64,000 nt of DNA from Flavobacterium sp. UBA7663 (GTDB lineage: Bacteria; Bacteroidota; Bacteroidia; Flavobacteriales; Flavobacteriaceae): the NCBI RefSeq assembly GCF_002483315.1, contig NZ_DLHR01000006.1:108308-172307 (forward strand), written 5' to 3'. Both the position numbers and the translations under genes were made by a program. The notes below the pieces were generated by a model. It saw only the letters and a list, made by a program, of their open reading frames with translations, did not search any database and had not been told where the DNA came from. How positions within the stretch are numbered: position 1 is the stretch's first letter; every line of letters begins with the position of its first letter. Below, in pieces: positions 54,070-63,809 of the stretch.

Positions 54070-54980
54070 TAGAATCCGTATTTTTTTCTGATAAGTTCAT
54101 AAATATCTTTATCCAATTGCCATGGCGCTAAACCAACAGCTACTCTTCGTTTATCTAAGTTTTCAAAATCTTCAATCCTTTCTTTTTTTACGTTATTGTA
54201 AATTCCATATTTAAAAATCCCATTACTTCTTAAATTACTATCGATTAAACGACCATAAATATCTGCTGGAGCTCTTCCCCTTCTTATTAAATCTAGGAAA
54301 ATAGGTTTCCAATATTCAGCATCTTCCGCATTAATATGCATTACTAAAACAGATATCTCTGGATCAAATTCATCTGTATCGTAACTACCCACTAGATTCA
54401 CAGAATAATTCGGATAACAATCGCAATCTTTAACTATTCTTTTCAATTTTTCATTATTAATACTATCTACAATTTTAGCTCCTTCAGCATCAAATCCGTT
54501 AGTTCTTACCCTTTGATCTTCCTTCTTCATAAAGTTTAATTCTTTTCGTAAATCAAAATCAACACTTTTGGAATAATCATTAAAATATTTCTCAGCATTA
54601 TTCTTAATTTTTTTCCATCTTTTAGAAGATTTTAATTCATGAAATACAGAGTCATTTTCAATATAACTAAACTTTGTTCCAAATTCTTTTAGGGTAAATT
54701 CAATATAATCTAACGCTTCATTATTTTTACCTAATCTAACTGCACATTCTGCTAAAATTGTTGGCTCATAAATCCCCATTTGATTCAATAGCGGACAATT
54801 CTTTTCAGCCGTTTTTAATAAATCATACGCTTTTTGGTAATTTCCAGATAAGTTCTCATAATGTGCTTGATAAACAAACTGATAATAATTGTTGATATAA
54901 TCATATTCTTCATTATTTTTTTTCTTTTGAGAAAAACCAACAATAGAAATTAACAAGAAACATAAAATCTTAATTTTCAT
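54069..54980 (-). CDS. Secreted hypothetical protein with TPR-like N-terminus
   Basis: The start was placed at 54980 (MKIKILCFLLISIVGFSQ), which gives a signal peptide; a longer frame begins 15 codons earlier inside the next gene. About 303 residues. The N-terminal part (HYENLSGNYQKAYDLLKTA, AVRLGKNNEALDYIEF) resembles TPR helices. The remainder contains two Cys (CDCYP) and a segment (YDTDEFDPEISVLVMHINAED) without a known family. It overlaps prmC by one base. Function unknown. Confidence 0.75.
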   Translation of the reverse strand: MKIKILCFLLISIVGFSQKKKNNEEYDYINNYYQFVYQAHYENLSGNYQKAYDLLKTAEKNCPLLNQMGIYEPTILAECAVRLGKNNEALDYIEFTLKEFGTKFSYIENDSVFHELKSSKRWKKIKNNAEKYFNDYSKSVDFDLRKELNFMKKEDQRVRTNGFDAEGAKIVDSINNEKLKRIVKDCDCYPNYSVNLVGSYDTDEFDPEISVLVMHINAEDAEYWKPIFLDLIRRGRAPADIYGRLIDSNLRSNGIFKYGIYNNVKKERIEDFENLDKRRVAVGLAPWQLDKDIYELIRKKYGF

Positions 54981-55003
54981 AAATTTAGTATTAATACTTA
55001 CTA

Positions 55004-55480
55004 CTATAATTTCTTCGTCATCCAAACTTCACAACTATTATGTCCTGTATTTCCCATTGGACCATCAATATTTTCAAAACCTATTCTTTTGTATAGTTTT
55101 TGTGCGGTTGTCATAAAAGATAAGGTTTCTAAATAACAGATTGCAAATCCTTGAGCTTTGGCGAATTCCAAACATTTTTCAATGATTTTTTCGGCATAAC
55201 CTGTACCTCTGATTTCGGGAGCAAAATACATTTTTTGTAATTCACATACCGAAACATCTGCATTTTCTAGAGGAGCCACACCACAACCACCAAACACTTT
55301 TCCGCCATTTTCCACCACATAATATACCGAACGTGGTGCTTGATATACTTCGTATAACGTATCTAAAATGGGGTCAGCATAAGCAGTTCCTACTTTTGGC
55401 GCATCTAATTCATGAAAAATATCGCGAATTACCTTAGCAATCGACTCATTATCTTTTTGTTGGATTTCTCTAATTAGCAT
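55004..55480 (-). CDS. GNAT-family N-acetyltransferase
   Basis: 158 residues. Motif A for acetyl-CoA is in EIRGTGYAEKIIEKCLE (about 88-104), preceded by the beta-4 strand CELQKMYFAP and followed by CYLETLSFMTTAQKLYKRIGF, typical of GNAT. The substrate cannot be predicted. It lies just upstream of the TPR-like protein gene on the same strand. Confidence 0.9.
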   Translation of the reverse strand: MLIREIQQKDNESIAKVIRDIFHELDAPKVGTAYADPILDTLYEVYQAPRSVYYVVENGGKVFGGCGVAPLENADVSVCELQKMYFAPEIRGTGYAEKIIEKCLEFAKAQGFAICYLETLSFMTTAQKLYKRIGFENIDGPMGNTGHNSCEVWMTKKL

Positions 55481-55698
55481 AGCATTTTTATTGTCGGGTA
55501 AAATTACATAAATTAACTTGAGATTGTTTTAAACATAGAAGTCATTTAAGTTTTTTTTTACAATTTGGAAAGATTTAAAAAGCACATAAAAGAAGATTAA
55601 TAACTTATATAAACTTGTTAATTAACTCCTTAATCATTTTTAAACTTATATGACTTATATGTTTAATTTTTTAATCTTAAAAATACTACTTTTGTATT

Positions 55699-56742
55699 AT
55701 GACGACGCACGAATTTTACATGAAACGCTGTATTGAACTCGCCAAAAATGGTTTGGGAACTACTTATCCAAATCCGTTAGTAGGAAGTGTGATTGTACAC
55801 GATGGTAAAATCATTGGCGAAGGTTGGCACAAAAAAGCAGGCAAACCTCATGCGGAAGTCAATGCGGTGAATTCTGTAAAAGACAAATCGTTATTGAAAG
55901 AAGCTACGATTTACGTAAGTTTAGAACCGTGTAGTCACTTCGGAAAAACGCCTCCGTGTTGCGATTTAATCATTGCAAATAAAATTCCGAATGTTGTAGT
56001 TGGAACGGTTGATCCATTTGCAAAAGTGGCTGGAAATGGCATCAAGAAATTAGTTGAAAGTGGCAAAAATGTAACCGTTGGTATTTTAGAAGATGAATGC
56101 AACGAACTCAATAAGCGATTTTTTACCTTTCATCAAAAGAAAAGACCTTTTATTATTTTGAAATGGGCAGAAACCGCTGATGGATTTATTGCTCCACTTT
56201 CGAAAGAAGAAAAAGCTCCTATTTGGATTACAAATCCATATTCCAGACAATTGGTTCACAAATGGAGAACTGAAGAGCAAGCGATTTTAGTGGGAACCAA
56301 TACCGTTTTAGACGATAATCCAAAATTAGATGCGCGTGATTTTTCAGGAAATAATCCCGTTCGAATTATCCTAGATAAATCAGGTAAGATTTCGGAAAAC
56401 TATCATGTAAAAGACAATTCGAAAAAAACAATTTTCATAACCGAAAACGAAAATTTCATTTCAACTGAAAATTGTATCTATGAAAATGCTATCTTTGATA
56501 TTCACCTGATTTCTTCAATTTGTGACATTTTGTATAAAAACGAAATACAATCGCTTATTATTGAAGGAGGAAGTAAAACTCTTCAATCATTCATAGATGC
56601 CAATTTATGGGATGAAGCAAGAGTTTTTATTGGAAAAACAACATTTCAAAACGGCACAACAGCCCCAATTATTTCCGGAAATCCGGTTGCTGGTTTTGAC
56701 ATAATGAATGATGAACTTAAAATTTTCAAGAATTATGATTGA
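55699..56742 (+). CDS. ribD: Bifunctional riboflavin deaminase/reductase
   Basis: 347 residues. The N-terminal deaminase carries HAEVNAV (residues about 50-56) and PCSHFGKTPPC (about 76-86), the zinc ligands. The C-terminal reductase, from about residue 147, contains LKWAETADGFIAP, GTNTVLDDNPKLDAR and IIEGGSKTLQSF. It converts the GTP-derived diaminopyrimidine into the riboflavin precursor in two steps. The HAD gene overlaps its last 8 bases. Confidence 0.95.
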   Translation: MTTHEFYMKRCIELAKNGLGTTYPNPLVGSVIVHDGKIIGEGWHKKAGKPHAEVNAVNSVKDKSLLKEATIYVSLEPCSHFGKTPPCCDLIIANKIPNVVVGTVDPFAKVAGNGIKKLVESGKNVTVGILEDECNELNKRFFTFHQKKRPFIILKWAETADGFIAPLSKEEKAPIWITNPYSRQLVHKWRTEEQAILVGTNTVLDDNPKLDARDFSGNNPVRIILDKSGKISENYHVKDNSKKTIFITENENFISTENCIYENAIFDIHLISSICDILYKNEIQSLIIEGGSKTLQSFIDANLWDEARVFIGKTTFQNGTTAPIISGNPVAGFDIMNDELKIFKNYD

Positions 56743-57337
56743 AGCAATTATTTTTGATTTTGGCGATGTTTTTATCGATTTAAACAAACAAGCTATTGAT
56801 ACCGAATTTAGAAAATTAGGTTTAACCGCTTGGCATGACGATTTGGATGCTTTGAACAAAAAGTACGAAATTGGAAAAATTGACGAACTTGAATTCATGC
56901 AAGGTTTTCAAAAACATTTACCAAATGCTGATTTATCAGAAATTAGAGCTGCTTGGAATTCCATTTTAGGTGATTTCCCTTTATATCGATTGGAATTTTT
57001 ACAAATGATTGCATCAAAATATCGTTTGTTTCTTTTAAGCAATACTGATCATACTCATATTGAAAAATTTGAACACAAAGAAGGCCAAACTTTTGCTCGC
57101 GATTTTTATAGTTGTTTTGAAAAAGTATACTTTTCATACGAAATCGGAATTCGTAAACCCGATGAAAATGCGTTTAAATACGTGATTAACAATCATAATT
57201 TGAATCCTAAAAAGACGTTATTTGTAGACGACAAAAAAGAAAACACTGATATGGCTGAAAAGTTAGGTTTTCGAATTTGGAATTTACAACCAGGCATTGA
57301 TGATGTTGTGGAACTTTTTGATAAAAAAATAATTTAA
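56735..57337 (+). CDS. HAD-superfamily hydrolase
   Basis: The start at 56735 (MIEAIIFDFGDVFIDLN) overlaps ribD by 8 bp; a longer reading frame would overlap it by 35. Motif I is FDFGDVF; as in several HAD-IA members the position two after the nucleophile Asp is Gly. Motif II is LLSNTDH, motif III is around IGIRKPDENAF, and motif IV is LFVDDKKEN. It is probably a small-molecule phosphatase. Cotranscription with ribD hints at removal of the phosphate from the riboflavin intermediate, a step whose enzyme varies among bacteria; this is inference. Confidence 0.88.
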   Translation: MIEAIIFDFGDVFIDLNKQAIDTEFRKLGLTAWHDDLDALNKKYEIGKIDELEFMQGFQKHLPNADLSEIRAAWNSILGDFPLYRLEFLQMIASKYRLFLLSNTDHTHIEKFEHKEGQTFARDFYSCFEKVYFSYEIGIRKPDENAFKYVINNHNLNPKKTLFVDDKKENTDMAEKLGFRIWNLQPGIDDVVELFDKKII

Positions 57338-57341
57338 CATC

Positions 57342-58202
57342 GTGATTTATTTATTACTGAGCATTGTATTTAATGCTGTACTTTTTGTTATTATTAAACT
57401 CTTTGCCAGATTTAACATTGATGCATTACAAGCTTTAGTAGTAAATTACTTTGTTGCTTTTTTAGTTGGATTGTTCTTTTTAGATAATAGTCTTGCGCCA
57501 AAAGAAATCATCAGTCATGATTGGTTTAAAGGAAGTATTCTCTTGGGATTTGTTTTTATATCTACTTTTTATGCCACAACATTAACATCACAAAGAAATG
57601 GCCTTTCGGTTGCTTCAGTTGCTTCAAAAATGTCAGTGATTATACCTATCTCTTTGGGTGTTATTTTATATAATGAATCTCTCGGTTTCGTTAAGATTAT
57701 CGGAATACTTTTGGCGTTAATTGCCGTTTATTTTACTTCTAAAAAAGAAACTGGCGAAGTACAAAATGCCAACAATTTACTTTTCCCAGTTTTAGTATTT
57801 CTTGGCGCTGGAACTATCGATGCCAGTTTAAAATATTTACAAACCTATCATGTTCCTGCCAATCAAATTGGACTATTTTCAACAGTTACTTTTTTTTGCG
57901 CTTTTACTGTTGGAGTTTTAACAATACTTTTTTTAACCATCAGAGGACAAATTAAATTTTCAGGAAGAAATATTTTAGGCGGAATAGCTTTGGGCTTACC
58001 CAATTACTTTTCTTTGTATTATTTAGTAAAAATGTTAGAAGCAAAAGCTTTCCAAAGCGCAACTTTATTTACCATTCACAATATTTCTATCGTTTTAGTT
58101 TCTACTTTTGTAGGCATTCTTTTTTTTAAAGAAAAAATTTCGCTTCGCAATGCATTCGGAATTGGATTAGCATTATTCGCCCTTTATTTAGTTACCTATT
58201 AA
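57342..58202 (+). CDS. DMT/EamA-type transporter
   Basis: 286 residues starting at GTG 57342, 4 bp after the HAD gene. About ten transmembrane helices in two EamA-like halves (first half about 1-130, second about 140-286), with FYATTLTSQRNGLSVASVASKMSVII and GVILYNESLGFVKIIGILLALIAVYF as typical drug/metabolite transporter signatures. Substrate unknown. The next gene begins 1 bp later. Confidence 0.88.
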   Translation: MIYLLLSIVFNAVLFVIIKLFARFNIDALQALVVNYFVAFLVGLFFLDNSLAPKEIISHDWFKGSILLGFVFISTFYATTLTSQRNGLSVASVASKMSVIIPISLGVILYNESLGFVKIIGILLALIAVYFTSKKETGEVQNANNLLFPVLVFLGAGTIDASLKYLQTYHVPANQIGLFSTVTFFCAFTVGVLTILFLTIRGQIKFSGRNILGGIALGLPNYFSLYYLVKMLEAKAFQSATLFTIHNISIVLVSTFVGILFFKEKISLRNAFGIGLALFALYLVTY

Positions 58203-58203
58203 A

Positions 58204-58818
58204 ATGAATTTTTCAGAAAACGATTTATACAAAACCATAGATTTTCCGTCGGAAGAAGTTTTACTCAAAGAAAAAAACAGTAAATTCTTTGGCTACGCTA
58301 TTCCTGTAACTTCTGAAGAAGAAGTAAAAGAGAATTTAGAACGTTTGCGAAAAGAACATTTTTCGGCACGTCATTGGTGTTATGCGTATCAAATTGGTAC
58401 AGAGAAAATACAATATCGTGCAAATGACGACGGTGAACCAAATAATAGCGCCGGAATGCCCATTTACGGACAAATTCAGTCATTTGAAGTCACGAATGTA
58501 TTAGTTGTAGTCGTCCGTTATTTTGGTGGCGTAAAACTCGGCGTTGGTGGATTGATTTCGGCATACAAAACAGCAGCTCAAATGGCTTTAGAAAATGCAA
58601 CTATTATTGAAAAAACAATTGACAAGCATTTTATTATTTCGTTCGGTTATGCACACATGAATAAAGTGATGCGAATTATTAAAGAGAAAAATCTTCAAAT
58701 TGTTTCTCAAAAAATGGAAATGGATTGCGAAATTGAGATTTCTATCCGAAAAAAAAATGCCCAAAATTTATTGGACACTTTTGAAAGTTTGTATGAAATT
58801 AAATTAACGGAAATTTAA
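58204..58818 (+). CDS. YigZ/IMPACT-family protein
   Basis: 204 residues. The conserved block RHWCYAYQIGTEKIQYRANDDGEPNNSAGMPI is followed by VVVRYFGGVKLGVGGLISAYKTAA, diagnostic of the YigZ/IMPACT family, whose eukaryotic relative acts on the Gcn2 stress pathway while the bacterial role is unclear. A C-terminal domain of 60 residues is also typical. The stop is 4 bp past the stop of the convergent thioesterase gene. Confidence 0.93.
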   Translation: MNFSENDLYKTIDFPSEEVLLKEKNSKFFGYAIPVTSEEEVKENLERLRKEHFSARHWCYAYQIGTEKIQYRANDDGEPNNSAGMPIYGQIQSFEVTNVLVVVVRYFGGVKLGVGGLISAYKTAAQMALENATIIEKTIDKHFIISFGYAHMNKVMRIIKEKNLQIVSQKMEMDCEIEISIRKKNAQNLLDTFESLYEIKLTEI

Positions 58819-59225
58819 ACTTGTAGAAAAGAATTTATCTTTTCAGAAACATAATTTGGAGGTGTCATTGGACGTCCAGTTTTCATGTCTACAAACACCA
58901 ACATTGAGTAACCCGTTGTTAATAACTCATTTGCTTCGTTATAAATTTCATAGTCAAATTCTATCTTCACAGAAGTCTGACTTTTAAAAATTGTTTTAAC
59001 GGTTAGTAGGTCGTCATAGCGTGCAGGCTTTTTATAATTCATGGTTAAAGTAACTACAGGCAACATCACCCCATTTTCTTCCATCCATTTATAAGAAACC
59101 CCCATGTTTCTTAACCATTCCACGCGTCCCATTTCAAAATATTGTGCATAATTTCCGTGATAAACGACTCCCATTTGATCTGTTTCCGCATAACGCACAC
59201 GAACTTGAAATTGATATTCTCTCAT
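58815..59225 (-). CDS. Acyl-CoA thioesterase, 4-hydroxybenzoyl-CoA type
   Basis: 136 residues with a hot-dog fold. The signature is VRYAETDQMGVVYHGNYAQYFEMGR with the catalytic Asp in ETDQMG, followed by WLRNMGVSY and the closing strands KIEFDYEIYNEANELLTTG. It is typical of the YbgC-like thioesterases that often occur near tol-pal; no tol gene is adjacent here. It hydrolyses acyl-CoA esters. Convergent with the YigZ-like gene with a 4-bp overlap of the stops. Confidence 0.92.
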   Translation of the reverse strand: MREYQFQVRVRYAETDQMGVVYHGNYAQYFEMGRVEWLRNMGVSYKWMEENGVMLPVVTLTMNYKKPARYDDLLTVKTIFKSQTSVKIEFDYEIYNEANELLTTGYSMLVFVDMKTGRPMTPPNYVSEKINSFLQV

Positions 59226-59428
59226 ATTAAACTAATATTAAATTAATCTTAAAAAATTATTTACAAGGCTTACAATATTTTTTTTTAAAAATCAAGTGCA
59301 AAAAAATTTTTTTTACAGAATTTTGTTCACATATTTGCTATCCCAAATTATCCGAACAGAATATCCGTTCTTTTCACTTTTGTAACCTATACAAAACTAA
59401 AATAAACAAGTAATAATTAAATGAATTT

Positions 59429-60856
59429 ATGACGAAAACTGCGCAATCGGTATGGAATAACTGTCTGTCTTTCATAAAAGACAATATTCAAGATCAAGCT
59501 TACAAGACTTGGTTTGAACCTATACAGTCAGTTGAGCTAAACGATAACGCGTTGTCTATTCAGGTACCTAGTAAATTTTTCTACGAATGGTTAGAAGAAC
59601 ACTATGTAAAATTATTAAAAGTAGCCTTAACTAAAGAATTAGGACCAGGCGCAAAGTTATTGTATAAAATTAAGATGGAAAACACTTATGGCAATAAACT
59701 TCCATTTACTGAGCAAATTCCGAGTTATAATAGAACAGCGGTAAAACCTCAGGAAGTAGATGTGCCAATTGTGAATAAAAATCCAGAATTAAAAAACCCT
59801 TTTGTTATTCCTGGAATTCGTAATTTAAAAATCGAATCGCAACTTAATGCTAATTATAGTTTTGATAATTTCCTTGAAGGAGATTCTAACCGTTTAGCAA
59901 GAAGTGCTGGAATGGCTGTTGCAAATAAACCAGGCGGAACTTCTTTCAACCCATTGTTAATTTTTGGTGGTGTTGGATTAGGAAAAACGCATTTAGCTCA
60001 CGCTATTGGTGTTGAGATTAAAGATAAATATCCAGAAAAAACGGTGTTGTATATTTCGGCTGAAATATTCACACAACAATATATCGATTCAGTTAAGAAA
60101 AACACACGTAACGATTTTATTCACTTCTATCAATTAATTGATGTTTTGATTATTGACGACGTACAATTCTTATCAGGTAAATCGGGAACGCAAGATGTAT
60201 TTTTCCACATCTTCAACCACTTACACCAAAACGGAAAACAAGTAATTCTAACTTCTGATAAAGCACCAGTTGACATGCAAGATATTGAGCAACGCTTACT
60301 ATCTCGTTTTAAATGGGGATTATCAGCAGAATTACACCAACCTGACTACGAAACTCGTATTTCTATCTTAAAAAATATTTTATTTAGAGATGGGGTTGAA
60401 ATTCCTGACGAAATTGTAGAATATGTTGCTAAAAACATTAAGTCAAACGTTCGTGAATTAGAAGGTGCTATTATTTCGTTAATTGCTCAATCTTCTTTCA
60501 ATAAACGTGAGGTTACCATTGAATTAGCAAAACAAGTAGTTGAGAAATTCGTTAAAAACGTAAAACGTGAAATTTCAATTGATTATATCCAGAAAATTGT
60601 TTCTGATTATTTCCAATTAGATGTTGAGACTTTACAGTCAAAAACTAGAAAACGTCACGTTGTACAAGCTAGACAATTAGCGATGTTCTTTGCTAAGAAA
60701 TTTACAAAAGCTTCTTTGGCAAACATTGGTTCACAAATTGGAGACAGAGACCACGCAACTGTTCTTCACGCTTGCAAAACAGTAGACAATTTGGTTACTA
60801 CCGACAAACAATTTAGAAAATTCGTAGACGATATCAACAAGAAATTATCGCTGTAA
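59429..60856 (+). CDS. dnaA: Chromosomal replication initiator DnaA
   Basis: 475 residues. The N-terminal oligomerisation domain has VWNNCLSFIKDNI and FYEWLEEHYV. AAA+ Walker A is GGVGLGKTHLAH (about 181-192) and Walker B is LIIDDVQFLSG. The DNA-binding domain IV ends with RDHATVLHACKTVDNL, the DnaA signature. The upstream 200 bp holds no clear cluster of DnaA boxes, so the origin cannot be placed here from sequence alone. Confidence 0.98.
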   Translation: MTKTAQSVWNNCLSFIKDNIQDQAYKTWFEPIQSVELNDNALSIQVPSKFFYEWLEEHYVKLLKVALTKELGPGAKLLYKIKMENTYGNKLPFTEQIPSYNRTAVKPQEVDVPIVNKNPELKNPFVIPGIRNLKIESQLNANYSFDNFLEGDSNRLARSAGMAVANKPGGTSFNPLLIFGGVGLGKTHLAHAIGVEIKDKYPEKTVLYISAEIFTQQYIDSVKKNTRNDFIHFYQLIDVLIIDDVQFLSGKSGTQDVFFHIFNHLHQNGKQVILTSDKAPVDMQDIEQRLLSRFKWGLSAELHQPDYETRISILKNILFRDGVEIPDEIVEYVAKNIKSNVRELEGAIISLIAQSSFNKREVTIELAKQVVEKFVKNVKREISIDYIQKIVSDYFQLDVETLQSKTRKRHVVQARQLAMFFAKKFTKASLANIGSQIGDRDHATVLHACKTVDNLVTTDKQFRKFVDDINKKLSL

Positions 60857-60859
60857 TTC

Positions 60860-61315
60860 ATGGCTTCTAAAATCTTAATGGTTTGCTTAGGAAATATTTG
60901 CCGTTCTCCTTTGGCAGAAGGTATTATGCGCTCTAAACTTTCCGAAGATTTTATCGTGGATTCCGCAGGAACTGGCGGTTGGCATGCAGGTGAACTACCT
61001 GACAAACGTTCCGTTTCAACTGCCAAGAATAGAGGTTTAGATATTACCAATCAAAGAGCAAGACAATTCAAAAAAAGTGATTTTGATACTTTTGACCATA
61101 TTTTTGTAATGGATAATTCCAATTACAAAGATGTTTTGACGTTAGCTCCAAATGAAGAATCAAAATCGAAAGTCAAGCTGATTCTAAACGAAATTTTTCC
61201 AAATGAAAACGTTGATGTTCCAGACCCATATTACGGAGGTCAAGACGGATTTGAAAGCGTTTTTGATATGTTAGACCAAGCTTGCGAGGAAATTGCAAGA
61301 AAACTAAAGCAATAA
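60860..61315 (+). CDS. Low molecular weight protein-tyrosine phosphatase
   Basis: 151 residues. The P-loop CLGNICRSP (residues about 8-16) contains the catalytic Cys and Arg, and the general acid is in VPDPYYGG near 120. This is a complete LMW-PTP. It starts 3 bp after dnaA, so cotranscription is likely. It dephosphorylates tyrosine or arginine residues on unknown targets. Confidence 0.95.
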   Translation: MASKILMVCLGNICRSPLAEGIMRSKLSEDFIVDSAGTGGWHAGELPDKRSVSTAKNRGLDITNQRARQFKKSDFDTFDHIFVMDNSNYKDVLTLAPNEESKSKVKLILNEIFPNENVDVPDPYYGGQDGFESVFDMLDQACEEIARKLKQ

Positions 61316-61319
61316 TATC

Positions 61320-62054
61320 ATGAAATCAACTGCAGCAGGTAAACTATATTTAATTCCCATTACTTTATCCAATCCTGGAGAAACTACGGTAGTCCCTGAA
61401 GATGTTTTGCCTCAAACCATAAAAAGAACCATTGATTTTGTAGATTATTATATAGTTGAAAACGAGAAAACCGCTCGTAAATTCATTAAAAGCATTCATC
61501 CCGAAAAAAAACAACCTGAGTTAAAAATTTCGGTTTTAAATAAGCACACAGAAATTGCGGAACACAACGAATTTATCCAACCTTTATTAAGAGGTGAAAA
61601 CATCGGATTAATGAGTGAGTCTGGTTGCCCTGGAATTGCTGATCCTGGTGCTGTAATTGTGAAGTTAGCACATGAAAAAGGAATTCAAGTAGTTCCTTTA
61701 GTTGGACCAAGTTCGATTTTATTAGCTTTGATGGCGAGTGGAATGAACGGACAAAGTTTTGCTTTCAATGGCTATTTGCCAATCGATAAAAACGATAAAA
61801 AACAAGCGTTGAAAAATTTTGAACGTTTGTCGCAAGATAAAAATCAGTCACAATTGTTTATTGAAACTCCGTATCGAAATAATAAATTAATGGAAGATTT
61901 GTTGCAAATTTTACAACCAAGCACCTATTTATGCGTGGCTTGTGACATTACTTTGCCAACAGAATACATAAAAACCAAAACGGTTAACGAATGGAAAAAA
62001 GAAAAGGCCGATTTACATAATCGACCTTGTATTTTTATTATTCACAAAATGTAA
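61320..62054 (+). CDS. RsmI-like SAM-dependent methyltransferase (tetrapyrrole methylase fold)
   Basis: 244 residues. The start MKSTAAGKLYLIPITLSNPG is followed by GLMSESGCPGIADPGAVIV, VVPLVGPSSILLALMASG and FIETPYRNNKLMEDLL, conserved in the family of RsmI, which makes a 2'-O-methylcytidine in 16S rRNA. A second RsmI-type gene is common in Flavobacteriaceae, so this may be the paralogue and not RsmI itself. It begins 4 bp after the phosphatase gene. Confidence 0.85.
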   Translation: MKSTAAGKLYLIPITLSNPGETTVVPEDVLPQTIKRTIDFVDYYIVENEKTARKFIKSIHPEKKQPELKISVLNKHTEIAEHNEFIQPLLRGENIGLMSESGCPGIADPGAVIVKLAHEKGIQVVPLVGPSSILLALMASGMNGQSFAFNGYLPIDKNDKKQALKNFERLSQDKNQSQLFIETPYRNNKLMEDLLQILQPSTYLCVACDITLPTEYIKTKTVNEWKKEKADLHNRPCIFIIHKM

Positions 62055-62056
62055 AA

Positions 62057-62704
62057 TTACTCTAAATCTACTTTAGCATTTGCATCTGCTTCAATATGCG
62101 AAATGTCGTAATTTGAAAATTTTCTGATGTAACTTGATAACGATGTTCCAAAACCATCTTTGAAACCATTACGTCCATTACTTCTTAGATATTTCTTTAC
62201 CGAACCTGCACCACCTAAATGAGCTGCTGCAACTAAGCCTGATTCTGTAATTTCAACACCATTAATAATTCTTCCTGAGTATTTTTGAATTTCTTTACGC
62301 AATTCCCATTTGTTACGAGCAATTAAAGCTTCAAAAGCCTTGTCTTGCCAGACAGCATTACGTAAAAATTCTTGAAAATCATAAACACCTACAGTGCGTA
62401 ATGTACTTCTTCCAAACTGGTATTTTCCCATGTATCCGTATGGATTCACTAAATGTAAAATACCTCTTGACTCTTTGTAAGCCATTTTTTGAGCAAAACC
62501 AGCAAATGATTTACCAACGTGTGGTACTTTAACTGGTATAATTACTTCTTCGTTTTCGTATTCATTTGGAACGTGGTATTTAATTACCTCTGAGTTCGAC
62601 AAATGAAATCCTTCCAATTTTTCTTCTTTAAAGGTTATAAAACCTGAAGAAACGACTAAGACTAGGAGTGTCAATCCTATAAAGTAAGACCTTTTTTTTA
62701 TCAT
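62057..62704 (-). CDS. Exported transglycosylase-like protein
   Basis: 215 residues. It begins with a membrane helix (YFIGLTLLVLVVSSGFITF, about 6-25) acting as signal or anchor. The main domain has MAYKESRG (probable catalytic Glu near residue 78), NPYGYMGKYQFG and SGLVAAAHLGGAGSVKKYL, a lysozyme/lytic transglycosylase-like pattern. It probably cleaves peptidoglycan in the periplasm. Convergent with the RsmI-like gene with a 2-bp gap. Confidence 0.75.
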   Translation of the reverse strand: MIKKRSYFIGLTLLVLVVSSGFITFKEEKLEGFHLSNSEVIKYHVPNEYENEEVIIPVKVPHVGKSFAGFAQKMAYKESRGILHLVNPYGYMGKYQFGRSTLRTVGVYDFQEFLRNAVWQDKAFEALIARNKWELRKEIQKYSGRIINGVEITESGLVAAAHLGGAGSVKKYLRSNGRNGFKDGFGTSLSSYIRKFSNYDISHIEADANAKVDLE

Positions 62705-62800
62705 GAATTGTTATTTCTCAGCGTCTGTCACCCATCTGAAATTACCGATGCAAATATACAAAAAAAATTATAATATTGATTTACAGCATGTTAATAATTT

Positions 62801-63796
62801 CTAAAAGTAGATGAAGTGAGCTTTAACTCCGTTAAAATCATCGTATTGCAAAGTTGGTGCAGGAATTTTTAGCGTGTTAAAAACCGAGAAAAGTGACTTT
62901 AAAAAGTGTGATTTTGTTTCAATTTTAGTCAAATCGATATCCAAACTAAGGTAAAATTGACGATATGGGTTTTGAATGATTCCATTTTCGAGTGCTTCTG
63001 AATCATTTCCATACAACATTCCCTCTCCACTATAACCAATTGCAAGGTTTAACCACTTGGGAATAAAGCTATCTTTTGTAAACGAATGAACGTTAAACGA
63101 CAACCAATACGTTTGACCGTTGTAATCTTTTAAAATTTCTTCGTTAAAGGATGCTCCCAGAGTTTCAGGACGTTGTGACGCGAATTTGGTTTGATGAAAG
63201 GAGAATTTTGGAGTGATTCGTTGTTCCTTCCAAAGTAGTTCTTGAGAAACATAAAGAGCTGTTCCAGAAACATTTGCAATAATATCGCCAGATGATGCTC
63301 CCCATTCTTGCGAAAACCCATCAAAAACCTCAACTACGGTTAAAAAGCCTAATCCAAGAGTAGAACCATAAATTAATTGTTCCTTTTTTGAAGCTCCACT
63401 CCATTGCAACATTTCAGCTCCTACCCTTCCTAAATGATAGGTAGAATATAGGTGTCCTAATTTATCCATTTGTAACCACTGATTATTATCGTTGATGAAA
63501 TGGAAACTCGATTTTGGGTAATCTTTGTACCAAAGTTGGTTCAAACCAATTAAAGTAGCACCCAAAGCAACAGATTCACCAACATATACGCCAGTTCTTC
63601 TTGGTTTATTGAGCGTATCAGAAGGTTTTAAGAAAGCATTGATATCTGATTGTGCCTGAGAAAAAACAGAAACAAACAGAAAAATGGACAGCAAACTAGC
63701 CCTGATTGTAGTGGAAATACTTTTATAAAACCTTAAAATTTTATAAAAGATTGTAACGGAAAGCAGGAATATGGAAACCAAGAAAGCCCAAGCCAT
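62801..63796 (-). CDS. DUF2279-like membrane/periplasmic protein
   Basis: 331 residues. Two hydrophobic segments near the N-terminus (about 3-20 and 33-48, the second ending in FSQAQ like a signal peptide). Then GESVALGATLIGLNQLWY and the conserved core MDKLGHLYSTYHLGRVGAEM and EVFDGFSQEWGASSGDIIAN, which resemble DUF2279 (YfiM-like) proteins with His/Asp residues in small membrane-embedded helices. It ends in beta-strands (YRQFYLSLDIDL) suggestive of an outer-membrane location. Function unknown. It starts 13 bp after the mltG stop. Confidence 0.75.
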   Translation of the reverse strand: MAWAFLVSIFLLSVTIFYKILRFYKSISTTIRASLLSIFLFVSVFSQAQSDINAFLKPSDTLNKPRRTGVYVGESVALGATLIGLNQLWYKDYPKSSFHFINDNNQWLQMDKLGHLYSTYHLGRVGAEMLQWSGASKKEQLIYGSTLGLGFLTVVEVFDGFSQEWGASSGDIIANVSGTALYVSQELLWKEQRITPKFSFHQTKFASQRPETLGASFNEEILKDYNGQTYWLSFNVHSFTKDSFIPKWLNLAIGYSGEGMLYGNDSEALENGIIQNPYRQFYLSLDIDLTKIETKSHFLKSLFSVFNTLKIPAPTLQYDDFNGVKAHFIYF

Positions 63797-63809
63797 TCGC
63801 TCCTAAAAA

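Noticed and set aside
59226..59428. Replication origin next to dnaA
   Set aside because: I found no cluster of TTATCCACA-like boxes; only a lone TTATCCG word near 59347, which is not enough.
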